Source: Morella rubra (Eukaryota > Streptophyta > Magnoliopsida > Fagales > Myricaceae). From it: a DNA stretch of 64,000 bases. Under the pieces are notes generated by a model that was not told where the DNA came from, searched no databases, and saw only the letters and a program-made list of their open reading frames with translations. Positions 24,026 through 34,351 of this stretch are shown here, one piece after another. How positions within the stretch are numbered: the stretch's first letter is position 1; the number at the start of each line of letters is the position of its first letter. Made by a program: the position numbers and the translations under genes. The DNA lies in the NCBI GenBank assembly GCA_003952965.2, contig CM025851.1, positions 1,323,501-1,387,500 on the forward strand. The letters run 5' to 3'.

Positions 24026-27000
24026 CACCGCGATCCCTCGGTGCCCAAGGCGGGTTCAGGGACGAGTCGACGCAGCCTCCCTCGTTGAGAATCGTCTAGA
24101 ACGACAGCAATCCATCCATAACCTCCCAACCGGTTCTTATACCTGCCGGTGCCCTCCGGCTCTCGGAAAGAGAGAGGACAATGATATGTTACCACGTAAG
24201 CCGGGTAACGTTTGGACAGGGAAAGAGTTGCCAAATGGACGCCTGTGATGAGCCTAATGGCGGTGATGGTTCGCTGATGTCAGGATTTCATTCGATCACT
24301 CTCGTCCTCTTCGAACCGTAGCAATGGCCCGACCTCATTTCCTTCGTGGCTTCAAGGGGGTTGGAGGTTAAACTGGCTAGGGACGGAGATCTGACCAGAG
24401 GCTGAATCATGGGTCTAAAAAAGCGTGGTAGCGCACGGGGGATTTTCGTAAACCTCGTTTTCACCGTTGGATGAAGTTACTGGGTGAAGTATGGCGTGCC
24501 GTGTATCGCTTGTATACTCTATAGGTGTCCCGCGTCCACAACCCATCCGCAGATGCATTTGCTTTTTTATTTGATTTTCAGTCTATTTTTCGTGTCGGCC
24601 ACCTAATTTAGGGAATTTTCAAACGAGTCCGCTTAATGCCTAATCAACGATGGGTCGTACAGTCGTACTGGATCTTCATTACGGGCATTGTGTGTCTGTG
24701 AACAGATTTTCTTTATCTGATAAGTTGGAATTATGTCGCTCGGATATCATTTTCGTGGTTTTACTTTGCCCCGGAGATTGGTTTTGTTTTTTTCCCGAGA
24801 ACAGCAAATATTTGTTGTCTACACGTAACCGTGTAATTACTTGTTATAGAAGTTCCAACGAGGACAACACGAGTCACGCTTCCCAGGCAACTTCTGCTAT
24901 TTTATTATAGCAACGATATTACTGAGATTATATTTAACTATTACAAGACAAGGACAATAATAACCCTAGTGAATTAGGACGAGAAGGAATCCAGACATAC
25001 TCAATTCTCTGGGGAATGGTTTTCATAAATAAAAGGTGAGTCAAGGGTGTCTTTTAACAGGATTTTTGTTCCGAAGGACTCTGCCACTAAAAAGATCATC
25101 AGACCATGAATGTTTTCTAAAACAAAACTATTAGTTCAGCTATTTCCATGTTCTCTTTCCTCCTCTAAACCTGTCATGCATAGTAATTTCCTTTGAATGG
25201 TGTGCAAGTATGAGCCTCACAACCTTGTAGATGATTAGTCTGAAACTTAACTAATAATTAGAATCTCAACTCTATATTTTTGTGACTCAAACTTGATACA
25301 TTGAGAACATAAAAAACGACCTTTCAACTATTAGGCTAACGCCCGTGAGACTTAGACGAAATAGTTCGGTAAGTAACGTAGGGATAATGGAGTGTTAGCA
25401 CAAGTCATAGCCCACAGCCCAAACCACAATACAGCCCACGAGCGAAACCATCTGCCTTTTACTCTATTTTGTTTTCTGTTGGGCTCTCTCAGTTGTTCTC
25501 TGCTCAGGCCCAAAATAACGTAGCTATAATTAAAAAAAAAAAAAAAAAGGGAAGCTGAAGCTTTAGGAAAAACAAAAGAAAGGAAACTGATAGTACAAAT
25601 GTAATTGATATTCATCCTTTATCCTTTCTGCATTTAGCTTGATAATTGGATGTGAGACCGGATTTTTAGGTTTCTTTCAATGTTAAATTGTTTTTTTTTT
25701 TAATTTTTGACTCTTTAAGTTTTTGCACTATCCTGAATTATTAAGAAAAGACATGTATGGTTGATTTGATTTAAAACTATGTCTAAGGTGAGATTTTCCT
25801 TTAGCACTTCTCTTGCATCCTTATTAATAATTTACATGTTATATTGTTTGTAAATTTTTAATAGTGACAAATTGCATTATAGGTGTCTATAATAAAAAAT
25901 AAAAATAAATAAAAATTCCGCTGCAAGATTTTTAGTTAAGTGCGTTGGAGCGTTCGTTGTTGAGAATGCTCGCAGCTATTATTAGCCTCGTTGGGCTAGC
26001 GTTCGGGGAGTAACATTGGATGCAATTCACCGATAATTTCCGTAGATTAAAAAAAAAAAAAAAGGCCAATAATTTATGATGGAGTGAATTTTTCCAAAAA
26101 TACACTATGATAGGAGCCCAGCCCAAGAAGGGGGCGATCCAGGAGAAAAAGCATAGAAGGAATAAAGATGGGCTGTGGCCCAAGGCGATATAGGTAAGTC
26201 CTCACAGATCAGGAGCCGATACAATTGAAGGGGAGACAACCCTCTTTATAATAAGTCTCATTAGAGTTGTAGAAAGAGTCCTCAGTAGGAAATAATCATC
26301 TTATTATCTGACAAAGATACAAACAAAGAGATATAATGTTGATTTATCTAATAAATGTGAAAGATAGGGGATAGAGACTTCACTGTTGTTTGTCCAGTAA
26401 GGAGAAAAAGGAGAAGAGGCAGGCTCAAGCCCATCACGGGCTAAAGGATGTATAATAAAACAAAAAAAGGAGTAAAGGATGTATCACTTATTCTCTAAGA
26501 AAAATATACTAAGAAGATAAAAGATAGAAAAATAGAGGCTAACAAAAACATTGGAGACATCTCCTTACAAGAGGACCTGTGTTCTTAATTTCTTTTTATG
26601 CTTGTAGGAAGAAGAAATATACACCTCAACTTTCCGATACATTCCAAACTTTGAGTTTTTGACTCAATTTCCTTAAGCTCCCTGTCCAATAGATGTTGTG
26701 ATAGCCCCGTTATTTTTGACTTCATCGATTTAGATAAAGAAAAATAAAGGATTGTTAGGAATTCACAACATGGACTGGTCAGTGGTCACAGGCCCACTGA
26801 TGAATAGGACCCGTAGTGAAGAGGAATGGGACTGAGTTTCGGACAAACACCAAACGCATCAATCGCTTTCATCAGGATCAGAATTATACTCGGCGGTGAA
26901 AGTTGGTTGCACCCAGATTCTACTTTGTATGTCATAATGTTATGTCGATGTCCACCCCACTAATATATGTCGGAAGCCTTTTGGACCGACTAGGCTGCCA

Positions 27001-29440
27001 AATCAAAGTAGATGCGGACTGGGCAGCCCAATTCACTCCTTTTTCATCATTGATAGATCGGGTGGGCAGCCCAGCTTCACACGCGAATGTCTTGGGAGTT
27101 TAAAACGACGTTCTTGTCTTGACTAACCAATTTACACGCTGTGTTTTCCCTAAGCAGACTGCCAAATTACTCGTTTTGTTAATCTGATCCTCATCTTTTT
27201 TACTGACTCCAAATTTATGTAACGGTTCTTATCCTCCTTGCCACTGCATATTAAAGTATATATTATACAATTAAGTCTATTCCTTTTTATTTTTCAGCGA
27301 TGAAAACCACAATGCTATCCATAACATGAGAAGGTTTAACGATCCAAATTATGAGCCATAAAGTTTCCTTAAAAGTGAAAATCCACTCAGGATTATGATA
27401 AACCAAATAGCGTTACTTCAGGTTATGTATAGGGTTCAATAATATCGTCCACCAGAATAGAGTATTATTTCTCGCTTCGCTTCTAAGCCAACGTTTTCTC
27501 GTCACTACCCCTCAGATAATCATGAACTACCCTCAAAATAATCTCGTGCACAGAATTTAGTCAGGTGGTTCAGGCTTACGGCCACATCCAGGACTTAGAG
27601 GAGCCACGGAGTAACTTGTGAATGGACATTTATTCCCTTATTAACCTTTTCCCTATCTGGTCTTTGTTTACGAGTAATTCATATTTTCAAAAGACAAAAC
27701 TTCCAGTTCCACTGTGGATGCACAGACAAGCATGCTGCGTGGCCAGATGTGGCTTGACATTTCAAAGAAAGGTGTGGCCCAAGTTAAACCGGCGGTCGCT
27801 CATAGAAAAAAAAATATCTATAATTGCTATATACTTTATTCAGCCGTTCCGTCACCAATTTGATCATGATTGAGAAGTTTTTCATTATTTTTGTTGGGAA
27901 TAGGTGTCCGTTACCGATTAGCTTTTATTTTTGTTGATTATACTTAAGTTTTATATTTCCATCCAAATCCAATTAGCTTCTGGGAAAACCAACAGACACT
28001 ACAATCTTATGGATTATTAAATTGTCGGTCCATTAATAATTTAATGTAGGTTTTTAACTACTACTCTGACTTCCATTGCATCTTTGAAACGAGGTCTAGA
28101 GTTCATTGATATGAATGAACAGTTCGTTATTGAACAAATTTGACACTTTAGAACTAGCTAGCCCCTCCGTGAAACTGACCGTGGAAGTGCTCATGTGGTC
28201 CAGATAAGAACCTGGCTCTTTAGTAGTTGTTCTTGCACGTAGAATCGCATCTGGGTCTTTGAACCACATGAGAGTGGGGGCTCGCTTGCCATGCAGGATC
28301 TACTCATATGTGAATGCCTTTAGCCTGTAATCGAGGTGTTTATGACAGAAAGATTCGGAGAAGATGGCATACATCACGCACATTATTTTTCGTTATCCAG
28401 ACAACGCCACGTATAGTAAATTAATGAGGCCAGATCATCTTAATGACGAGATTAGTATAATCAAATCCCAGGACCTCACGATTGTTAGCCTCTAAACAAA
28501 ATTGTCAGCATGAATGTCTGTGGGTCTTTTTTTGCATTATCCTCACTAATTATAAAATCAAATTGAGAAAGCTAAGAATTACTTACCTGGAAAATTTGAA
28601 TTAATTATTCTTGGCCATCTGTAAAAAGAAGAAAGACAACCTACGTTTCATCACTATCCTCTTGGCTTATTAGACTCGACCCAAACTGAATAAATATATA
28701 TAAATAAAAAAGCAGGAGCTCTATTGCAGCTTAAAAGAGGAGCCAAATCAAAATATGCCTAATTTTCCTCTTCTTTGATAAGCACACATCGAATTAACAA
28801 TTTTATATCAACTATTACTTTCATATTAAATTGTTCTATTTTAATTAACTTAATGATTATTGCGTCCATCACAGAATATTTTTTGTTTTATTGGTGGAAT
28901 TCATGAATATGATCTCTTAAATCAGTAGCTAGAAGAACATGCTCATGCATAAGTCACGTCTCATTAGTCTGGAGGTCGATGTATCGTGCAGTAGGCGTTA
29001 GCCGCGTGTCAGAAAAAAGCAGTATGCTGTGATGCAGCAGATATTACAGCGTCGACAGCGACAGCCGGGGACCGACCAATGGTTGATGAGACTGACCTGG
29101 ACCTAACACATTTTTCTCGTTCTATTTTTAAGAACATGGACGGTGGACTCATCCATACAACTTCGCCACGTGTATGGACACAGTTTTGCCAAGTAGGATA
29201 CTATGAGAGTTGTTTTCGACTAACATTTTTTTCTTGCTGAAAACAAAAAACGATGGCATCGAAGTCCTCTTAACATAAAAACCCAAACCATTTTTATTTG
29301 ACAAGAGAAATAGACAAGAAAGCCCATGAAAGACGAGGAAAATGATTGGTCGGCCAAGAGATAAGAAAATAAATTCAATAAAAAAATTCCACTGGGTCCC
29401 ACCACCTCTCCTCCATATTTCATCATCAGTCCCATGAGGC
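24026..29440. other. GT64 promoter side and 5-kb intergenic stretch
   Basis: The first few hundred bases are fairly GC-rich and probably hold the GT64 leader and promoter. Beyond about 24700 the sequence is AT-rich, with short poly(A) and poly(T) tracts (for example near 25530 and 26050). I recognise no gene, RNA gene or bounded transposon. The stretch 26100-26460 has an irregular, denser composition that could be an old retrotransposon remnant, but no repeat ends were found. Confidence 0.4.
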
Positions 29441-29450
29441 AGTATATAAT
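29167..29450 (+). promoter_or_regulatory. PIP1 promoter: G-box and TATA box
   Basis: CACGTG lies at 29167-29172 in the context GCCACGTGTA, an ABRE-like element. TATATAAT lies at 29443-29450, about 100 nt before the PIP1 start codon, giving a leader near 70 nt. A G-box near a water channel gene fits stress or ABA control, which is inference. Confidence 0.6.
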
Positions 29451-29548
29451 CCCACCAAGTACGCTCACTGGTCTCATCGAGTCACCGGAGAGATCAAGCG
29501 GTCACCAAGAAATCAGCTTGTGGAGAGAGCTTTGTAAACGGAGGTGAA

Positions 29549-30972
29549 ATGGAGGGTAAGGAAGAGGATGTCAGATTGGGAGCCACCAAGTTCCCGGAGA
29601 GGCAGCCGATTGGGACGGCTGCTCAGAGTCAGGATGAGGCCAAGGACTACAGGGAGCCTCCACCGGCTCCGCTGTTCGAGCCAGACGAGCTGACCTCTTG
29701 GTCCTTCTACAGGGCCGGGATCGCCGAGTTCATGGCCACCTTTCTGTTTCTGTACATCTCGATTTTAACGGTGATGGGTGTCGTGAGGGCCCCCAACAAA
29801 TGCGCATCAGTGGGGATTCAAGGCATCGCTTGGGCCTTTGGCGGCATGATCTTCGCGCTCGTATACTGCACCGCTGGCATCTCAGGTTCGACACCACGAG
29901 GCTGTAGTACTATTTTGCGTTCTTTTTTCTCTTTTATTGGGAGGTGGCGAAAAAAATATTTCAATGAACGCCCACCGTGGGGCTCGAACCCACGACCACA
30001 AGGTTAAGAGCCTTGCGCTCTACCAACTGAGCTAGACGGGCTTCACACGAGTTTTCTTGACTGACTCTTAAAAACTTATGTTTTAATTGTAGGGGGTCAC
30101 ATCAACCCGGCTGTGACATTTGGGCTGTTTCTGGCGAGGAAGCTCTCGCTACCGAGGGCGTTGTTCTACATGGTGATGCAGTGCCTGGGTGCAATTTGTG
30201 GTGCCGGTGTTGTGAAGGGGTTCCAGAAGACCCCGTACGAAGTTTTGGGCGGTGGGGCCAACGTTGTTAATCCCGGTTACACCAAGGGTGATGGCCTTGG
30301 TGCTGAAATTGTTGGCACCTTCGTTCTTGTATACACTGTTTTCTCTGCGACAGACGCCAAGCGCAGCGCCAGGGACTCCCACGTGCCCGTAAGCAATCTC
30401 CCTCTCCGCCTTTCTCTCTTTTTGGTTTTAAAATTTTAGTAAAATTTTAAGTTTGTGTTAAAATGGAGATGTATGTGAATGAGTAATAAAATTAAAATTA
30501 AAATTTTAAAATGTGTTTGATAAAAATAAAATTTAAAATTTTACCATCCAAACGCTAGATAAATATATGTTGTTGACTATGCTTTAGCTTATTCATAGTT
30601 AACGATGGCATATATGTTCAGATTTTGGCTCCTCTACCTATTGGGTTCGCTGTGTTCTTGGTGCACTTGGCTACCATCCCCATCACTGGAACCGGTATTA
30701 ACCCGGCTCGCAGTCTTGGCGCAGCAATCATCTACAACAAGGACCACGCCTGGGATGACCAGGTAAACCATCCGATCTCTCCTGTCTATGCTTTGGAGGA
30801 TCCGTGACATATAAAGGGCCCAGTGATATTCACTTTACAAGGGTTCTAGCACTTACTTTTTCTCATACTGTGGCTGCAGTGGATTTTCTGGGTGGGACCA
30901 TTCATTGGGGCAGCACTTGCAGCTCTATATCACCAAGTTGTGATCCGGGCCATTCCCTTCAAATCCAAGTGA
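29549..30972 (+). CDS. PIP1: PIP1-type plasma membrane aquaporin, four exons
   Basis: Plasma membrane intrinsic proteins form tetrameric channels for water and small solutes; PIP1 members often need PIP2 partners to reach the membrane. The exons are 29549-29885, 30093-30388, 30622-30762 and 30880-30972, encoding 288 residues, typical of PIP1. The long N-terminus ([12 protein letters not shown]) and short tail (AIPFKSK) are PIP1 features; PIP2 has the reverse. Six membrane segments are expected. Both pore motifs are intact: HINPAVTFG (NPA at 117-119) and GINPARSLG (NPA at 238-240, followed by the selectivity-filter Arg). Intron 1 holds a tRNA-Lys gene on the other strand, and intron 2 holds an AT-rich MITE-like segment. 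No damage is seen. The exact PIP1 paralogue cannot be assigned. Confidence 0.95.
29950..29956 (-). terminator. RNA polymerase III terminator of tRNA-Lys
   Basis: Seven A on the + strand, so seven T on the tRNA strand, begin 13 nt past the tRNA 3' end. Runs of four or more T end Pol III transcription. Confidence 0.75.
29969..30041 (-). tRNA. trnK-CUU: tRNA-Lys, anticodon CTT, inside PIP1 intron 1
   Basis: A 73-nt sequence folds as a complete tRNA without an intron. It has a 7-bp acceptor stem (GCCCGTC with GGTGGGC, two G-U pairs), a D arm with GCTC/GAGC, an anticodon stem CAAGG/CCTTG with loop CTCTTAA (anticodon CTT, reading AAG Lys), a variable region TGGTC, and a T arm GTGGG-TTCGAGC-CCCAC. 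The discriminator base is G. The A box (TAGCTCAGTTGG) and B box (GGTTCGAGCCC) are intact, and a T run for termination follows. The gene lies antisense within the 207-bp first intron of the PIP1 aquaporin. It appears functional. Confidence 0.97.
30412..30556 (+). repeat. AT-rich MITE-like segment, family B, in PIP1 intron 2
   Basis: A segment of alternating AAAATTTTA blocks with the core GAATGAGTAATAAAATTAAA and TGTGTTTGATAAAAATAAAA. A closely similar core occurs at 63059-63205. The ends are not sharply defined. Confidence 0.45.
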
Positions 30973-33527
30973 TTCTTGATCACAGAACCAGTTCGCAACT
31001 CATGAAAGATGAAAGCCGAGTCTGTCCAGTTTTTTTTTTTTTCTCCTTCCTGAATGTATGTGTACGTAAGCTATGGACTCGGTGATCCTAAGAATGTTTC
31101 TTTTAAGGGCCTTCTTTCCTTCTTCTTCTTCTCTCTCTCATCTTCTTCTTCTTCTTTTTTTTGTTTTTTTAATCTTCAAAGGGAGGTTGTCGATATGTTC
31201 CATTGCTAGTGGGTGGGCTTTGTATGTTCGGCTTTGAAGTTGTGTATTGTCACTGCAGAATAACATATACCAAACCTGCTCCAAAACTCCTGTGCTGAAC
31301 CATCTAAATCGAATCAGTGCTTTCATGCACTTTTGTCTTATTTTTTGGTTTCTGGTGTATAACATGTGGACGAACACACAGAATACCGGTTGCAACTTCC
31401 AGTTCAACCTCGAGTTTTATGCTCTCCATATATGAAGCCTATACATGAAAAGGTCCTTCATATTGCAATGCTAGCTAGGTTGAATCCAGCTTTATGTTAG
31501 TGGGACGTGGGAGTGGTTGTTTTGTTTCCTTTCTTTTCCTTCTCTGTGGGCAGTGGGAGTAGTTGTATGTTAAATCATGCTTGTCCGTGAATGATTCGAA
31601 GACGGCTTTTCGGTAGCCATTGGCGTCATCTACGATTAGGTACTCGAACGCTTTCCTGTCCTAATTAATTAGAACTGGAGAAAAGGCTAAAAGAGTCTAA
31701 CTACAGCTATGTCGCTACTCGCTCGTATAGTTCCAATTTAGCTTACGTGTGCCATTTTCCACTCAATTATTTTGGAGCGGAGTCGGAGGTGGACATTTAC
31801 CTACTATTGCCTGGTGTGTTTTAGAAGATAGTTATCCAATTTTTCTTGTCCTTTTTCAATTATTTCGATTGTGCTTATCTGGATCTTTAGACCAAATCCC
31901 TACACGCAAGCATCGATGACGGATAGCAACTGTCTTCGTAATATTTTGATGTTCAAAGTTTTCAGAGAAAGAAAAACTAGAGTCTAGAGAGTTGCCATTG
32001 GATAAAAACTTGGTCCATAGCCTATTAAAACGATAAGCTGCACTGCAGGATCAAACACGCAAACAGGTAATGAATTAGGTTGGCTAGAGCTAGACTATGA
32101 ACACATAGGTTGGCTAGAGCTAGACTATGAACACATTTTATCGTAGGATCGTTGAAATAGGGACTCAGAACGAACATGCGAGTCCGTGACAAGTTAGTTG
32201 CAGAGTACTGTAAGTCTGTATGATGTCTCAAGCAAGAAACCATTCACATCACATGAGTAGGTAAGGATTTAGGTAGGTTACAGCCTACTAACATAAAAAC
32301 TAATAGATTAAATATATTACATGTAGGGTACAAATACATGATGTGTCAAAAGAGAAGTTATCTTGGTTGTTAGTCAAATAAAATAAATTCACTGTATTTA
32401 TTGTTAGATTTTCCCAAACTGAACGATTATTCTAAGTACTTTGTGCGAAATCTCTTATTTATAAGAATATTGGTTATCCGTCTTATAGTTCATGATTAAT
32501 GATCTATAAATTAGGAATACTATTTTCAAGTCGTTTAGGAGGTCAATCGAGTCTCTTCGTGAATTCTACCCTTCACATTTAAGGTTAAAAGATAGAAGCC
32601 TTGATGTCATTAATTTTTCCAACATTTTATAATTTTTGACTAAATTACTCTGTTGGTCTTTAAAATTTTCGGAACCGTTTACACACACCTAGACTAATTT
32701 TAAGATTTGTTAATTCTTTTGATATCACACAAATCAAACAATTATTAAGTTAAAGATCTCGAAGATGATTCATATATTTATAATTATTCCAAAAGATATA
32801 GATAATTATCAATTTTTAATTGATAATATAATTTATAAGTATGATACCTTAGTACAATTAGATTTTGTTTAGAAAGTGAATTAAGATTCAGATTGAGATT
32901 AAGTTTTAATTTTAAATTTTTAGCTTTTAGCTCCAAAAACCTTGTTTGCTTGTTAATTTTGGGATTCATTTAAATTAGTTATATTCAATAATATTATTAT
33001 CATACAGTTATCATGATAAAAATAAGAAAAGATAAATAAATTATAAAAATAAGAAAAAAGTATAAAAATACTAAAAAATAACTTATTAGTATTTAAATGA
33101 ATATAAAAATTTAACAAGTAGTTATAAAATATCGATGTAGCAATTTTTTTTTGTAAAATTCAAAAAATAAAAATAAAAATATATAAATTTTAAAATACAT
33201 TATATTTTAAAGAAATTTTAACAATTAAAAATTTTTAGAAAATATAATTATTATCAAAATTATTAAAAAGTTAAAAACAAATAAAAAATTTGCGGACATT
33301 TAATAAATTAAAAAAAAATCTGTAAACATAATAAAAAATTTAACTACACCGAAAATACCTTTAAAATATAGAGAAAAATAAAACCTACCAAAATATTTAG
33401 AAAATATTAAATATCTATAAAATATTTTAAAAATAAAAATTGAATACTAAGCCACCCCATGCGAGCTAAGCTGCAAGACAGCGAGGAGCTTATATCTAAG
33501 CTCAACCTTGTGAGGTTGTGCCAGTAA
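30973..33527. other. PIP1 3' flank and AT-rich intergenic stretch
   Basis: The PIP1 3' UTR probably includes the CT/TTC-rich tract at 31115-31165. From about 32560 to 33430 the sequence is extremely AT-rich with stacked A and T runs. No gene is seen. Confidence 0.5.
32077..32136. repeat. Exact tandem duplication of 30 bp
   Basis: Two identical 30-bp units, 32077-32106 and 32107-32136, each with GGTTGGCTAGAGCTAGAC. With no differences between the copies, the duplication should be recent. Confidence 0.9.
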
Positions 33528-33934
33528 AAGCATTATTAGCAGTTTCCTCATATTTGGATCTCTACTTTAACAAAAAAGTACATTTCTCTATTTTAATTAC
33601 TAACTTTTTAAAAACATCCCCAGTAGCTTCTCTATTTTAACCATCTACTTTTATTATTCTATTAAAATATTATTTTTCAATTCTATTTTTTCTTTAACAT
33701 TATTTTTTTGAATGGGAGAAAGAGAAAAATGAAAGAGAAATTATATTATTATTTTAATATGAAGAAGTGAACAGTGGTTATCTAAAAATAGATAACCACT
33801 GTTCACTTGTTAAATTTTTTTGTTAACTTTTGTTAAAATAGATAAGCTGCAAAACACACATTTTTAACTATTTGGCTATATTGGTTCTTTATTCTAGCCA
33901 AAAAGCTAGAAGAGAGAACATGTTAATAATGCTT
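33528..33934. mobile_element. Tourist-like MITE with a long internal hairpin
   Basis: The ends are AAGCATTATTA and TAATAATGCTT, a perfect 11-bp inverted repeat, flanked by TAA on both sides (33525-33527 and 33935-33937), the classical 3-bp target of PIF/Harbinger elements. The element is about 407 bp, AT-rich and non-coding. A perfect 20-bp-arm palindrome lies at 33765-33808. Confidence 0.7.
33765..33808. repeat. Perfect inverted repeat, 20-bp arms, 4-nt loop
   Basis: The arm AAGTGAACAGTGGTTATCTA (33765-33784) is followed by AAAA and by its exact reverse complement (33789-33808). The hairpin is much less AT-rich than its surroundings and lies off-centre in the MITE. Confidence 0.95.
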
Positions 33935-34276
33935 TAATGCGAGTGACCTAAATTTTAGTTTTAATCTTTAATATTTTTTAATATTGTAAGTTATTTTTGT
34001 ATAAAAAAATTCAAAAACTATATAATTTTTTTAAAAATAAAAATAACTAAAAAATAATAATATTAGTATTGAATAGAACTAATTTAAATGAATACAAAAG
34101 CTAACAAATAATAAGTTTTGAAGCTAAAAATTTAAAATTTAAAACTAAAACTCAATCTCAAACAAACCCACCCAAACCTCATTTCGTGGGATGCGTGGAG
34201 GCCCAAACTCAATATCTCTCAGCCCAATAGGAATCGAACAAAGGATGTCCACAGCTTCGACTCTGAGACCCCCCGA

Positions 34277-34285
34277 AAACCCTAG
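34277..34285 (+). promoter_or_regulatory. Telo-box before the eIF3f gene
   Basis: AAACCCTAG lies 67-75 nt before the eIF3f start codon. Telo-boxes are common near the start of plant genes for the translation apparatus. No convincing TATA box is seen close by. Confidence 0.5.
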
Positions 34286-34351
34286 CTCTCGCTGTACGCT
34301 CCCTCACACGCTCTGTGCCCAACCTTGCCCAGACTAATCTGAGCGCAGAGA

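Noticed and set aside
24025..24234. A 69-codon open frame whose TGA overlaps the GT64 ATG (TGATG), like a uORF with reinitiation
   Set aside because: It begins with TTG and contains no ATG, so it would not be translated by scanning ribosomes.
26100..26460. Possible LTR retrotransposon remnant
   Set aside because: No paired terminal repeats, primer-binding site or coding match could be found.
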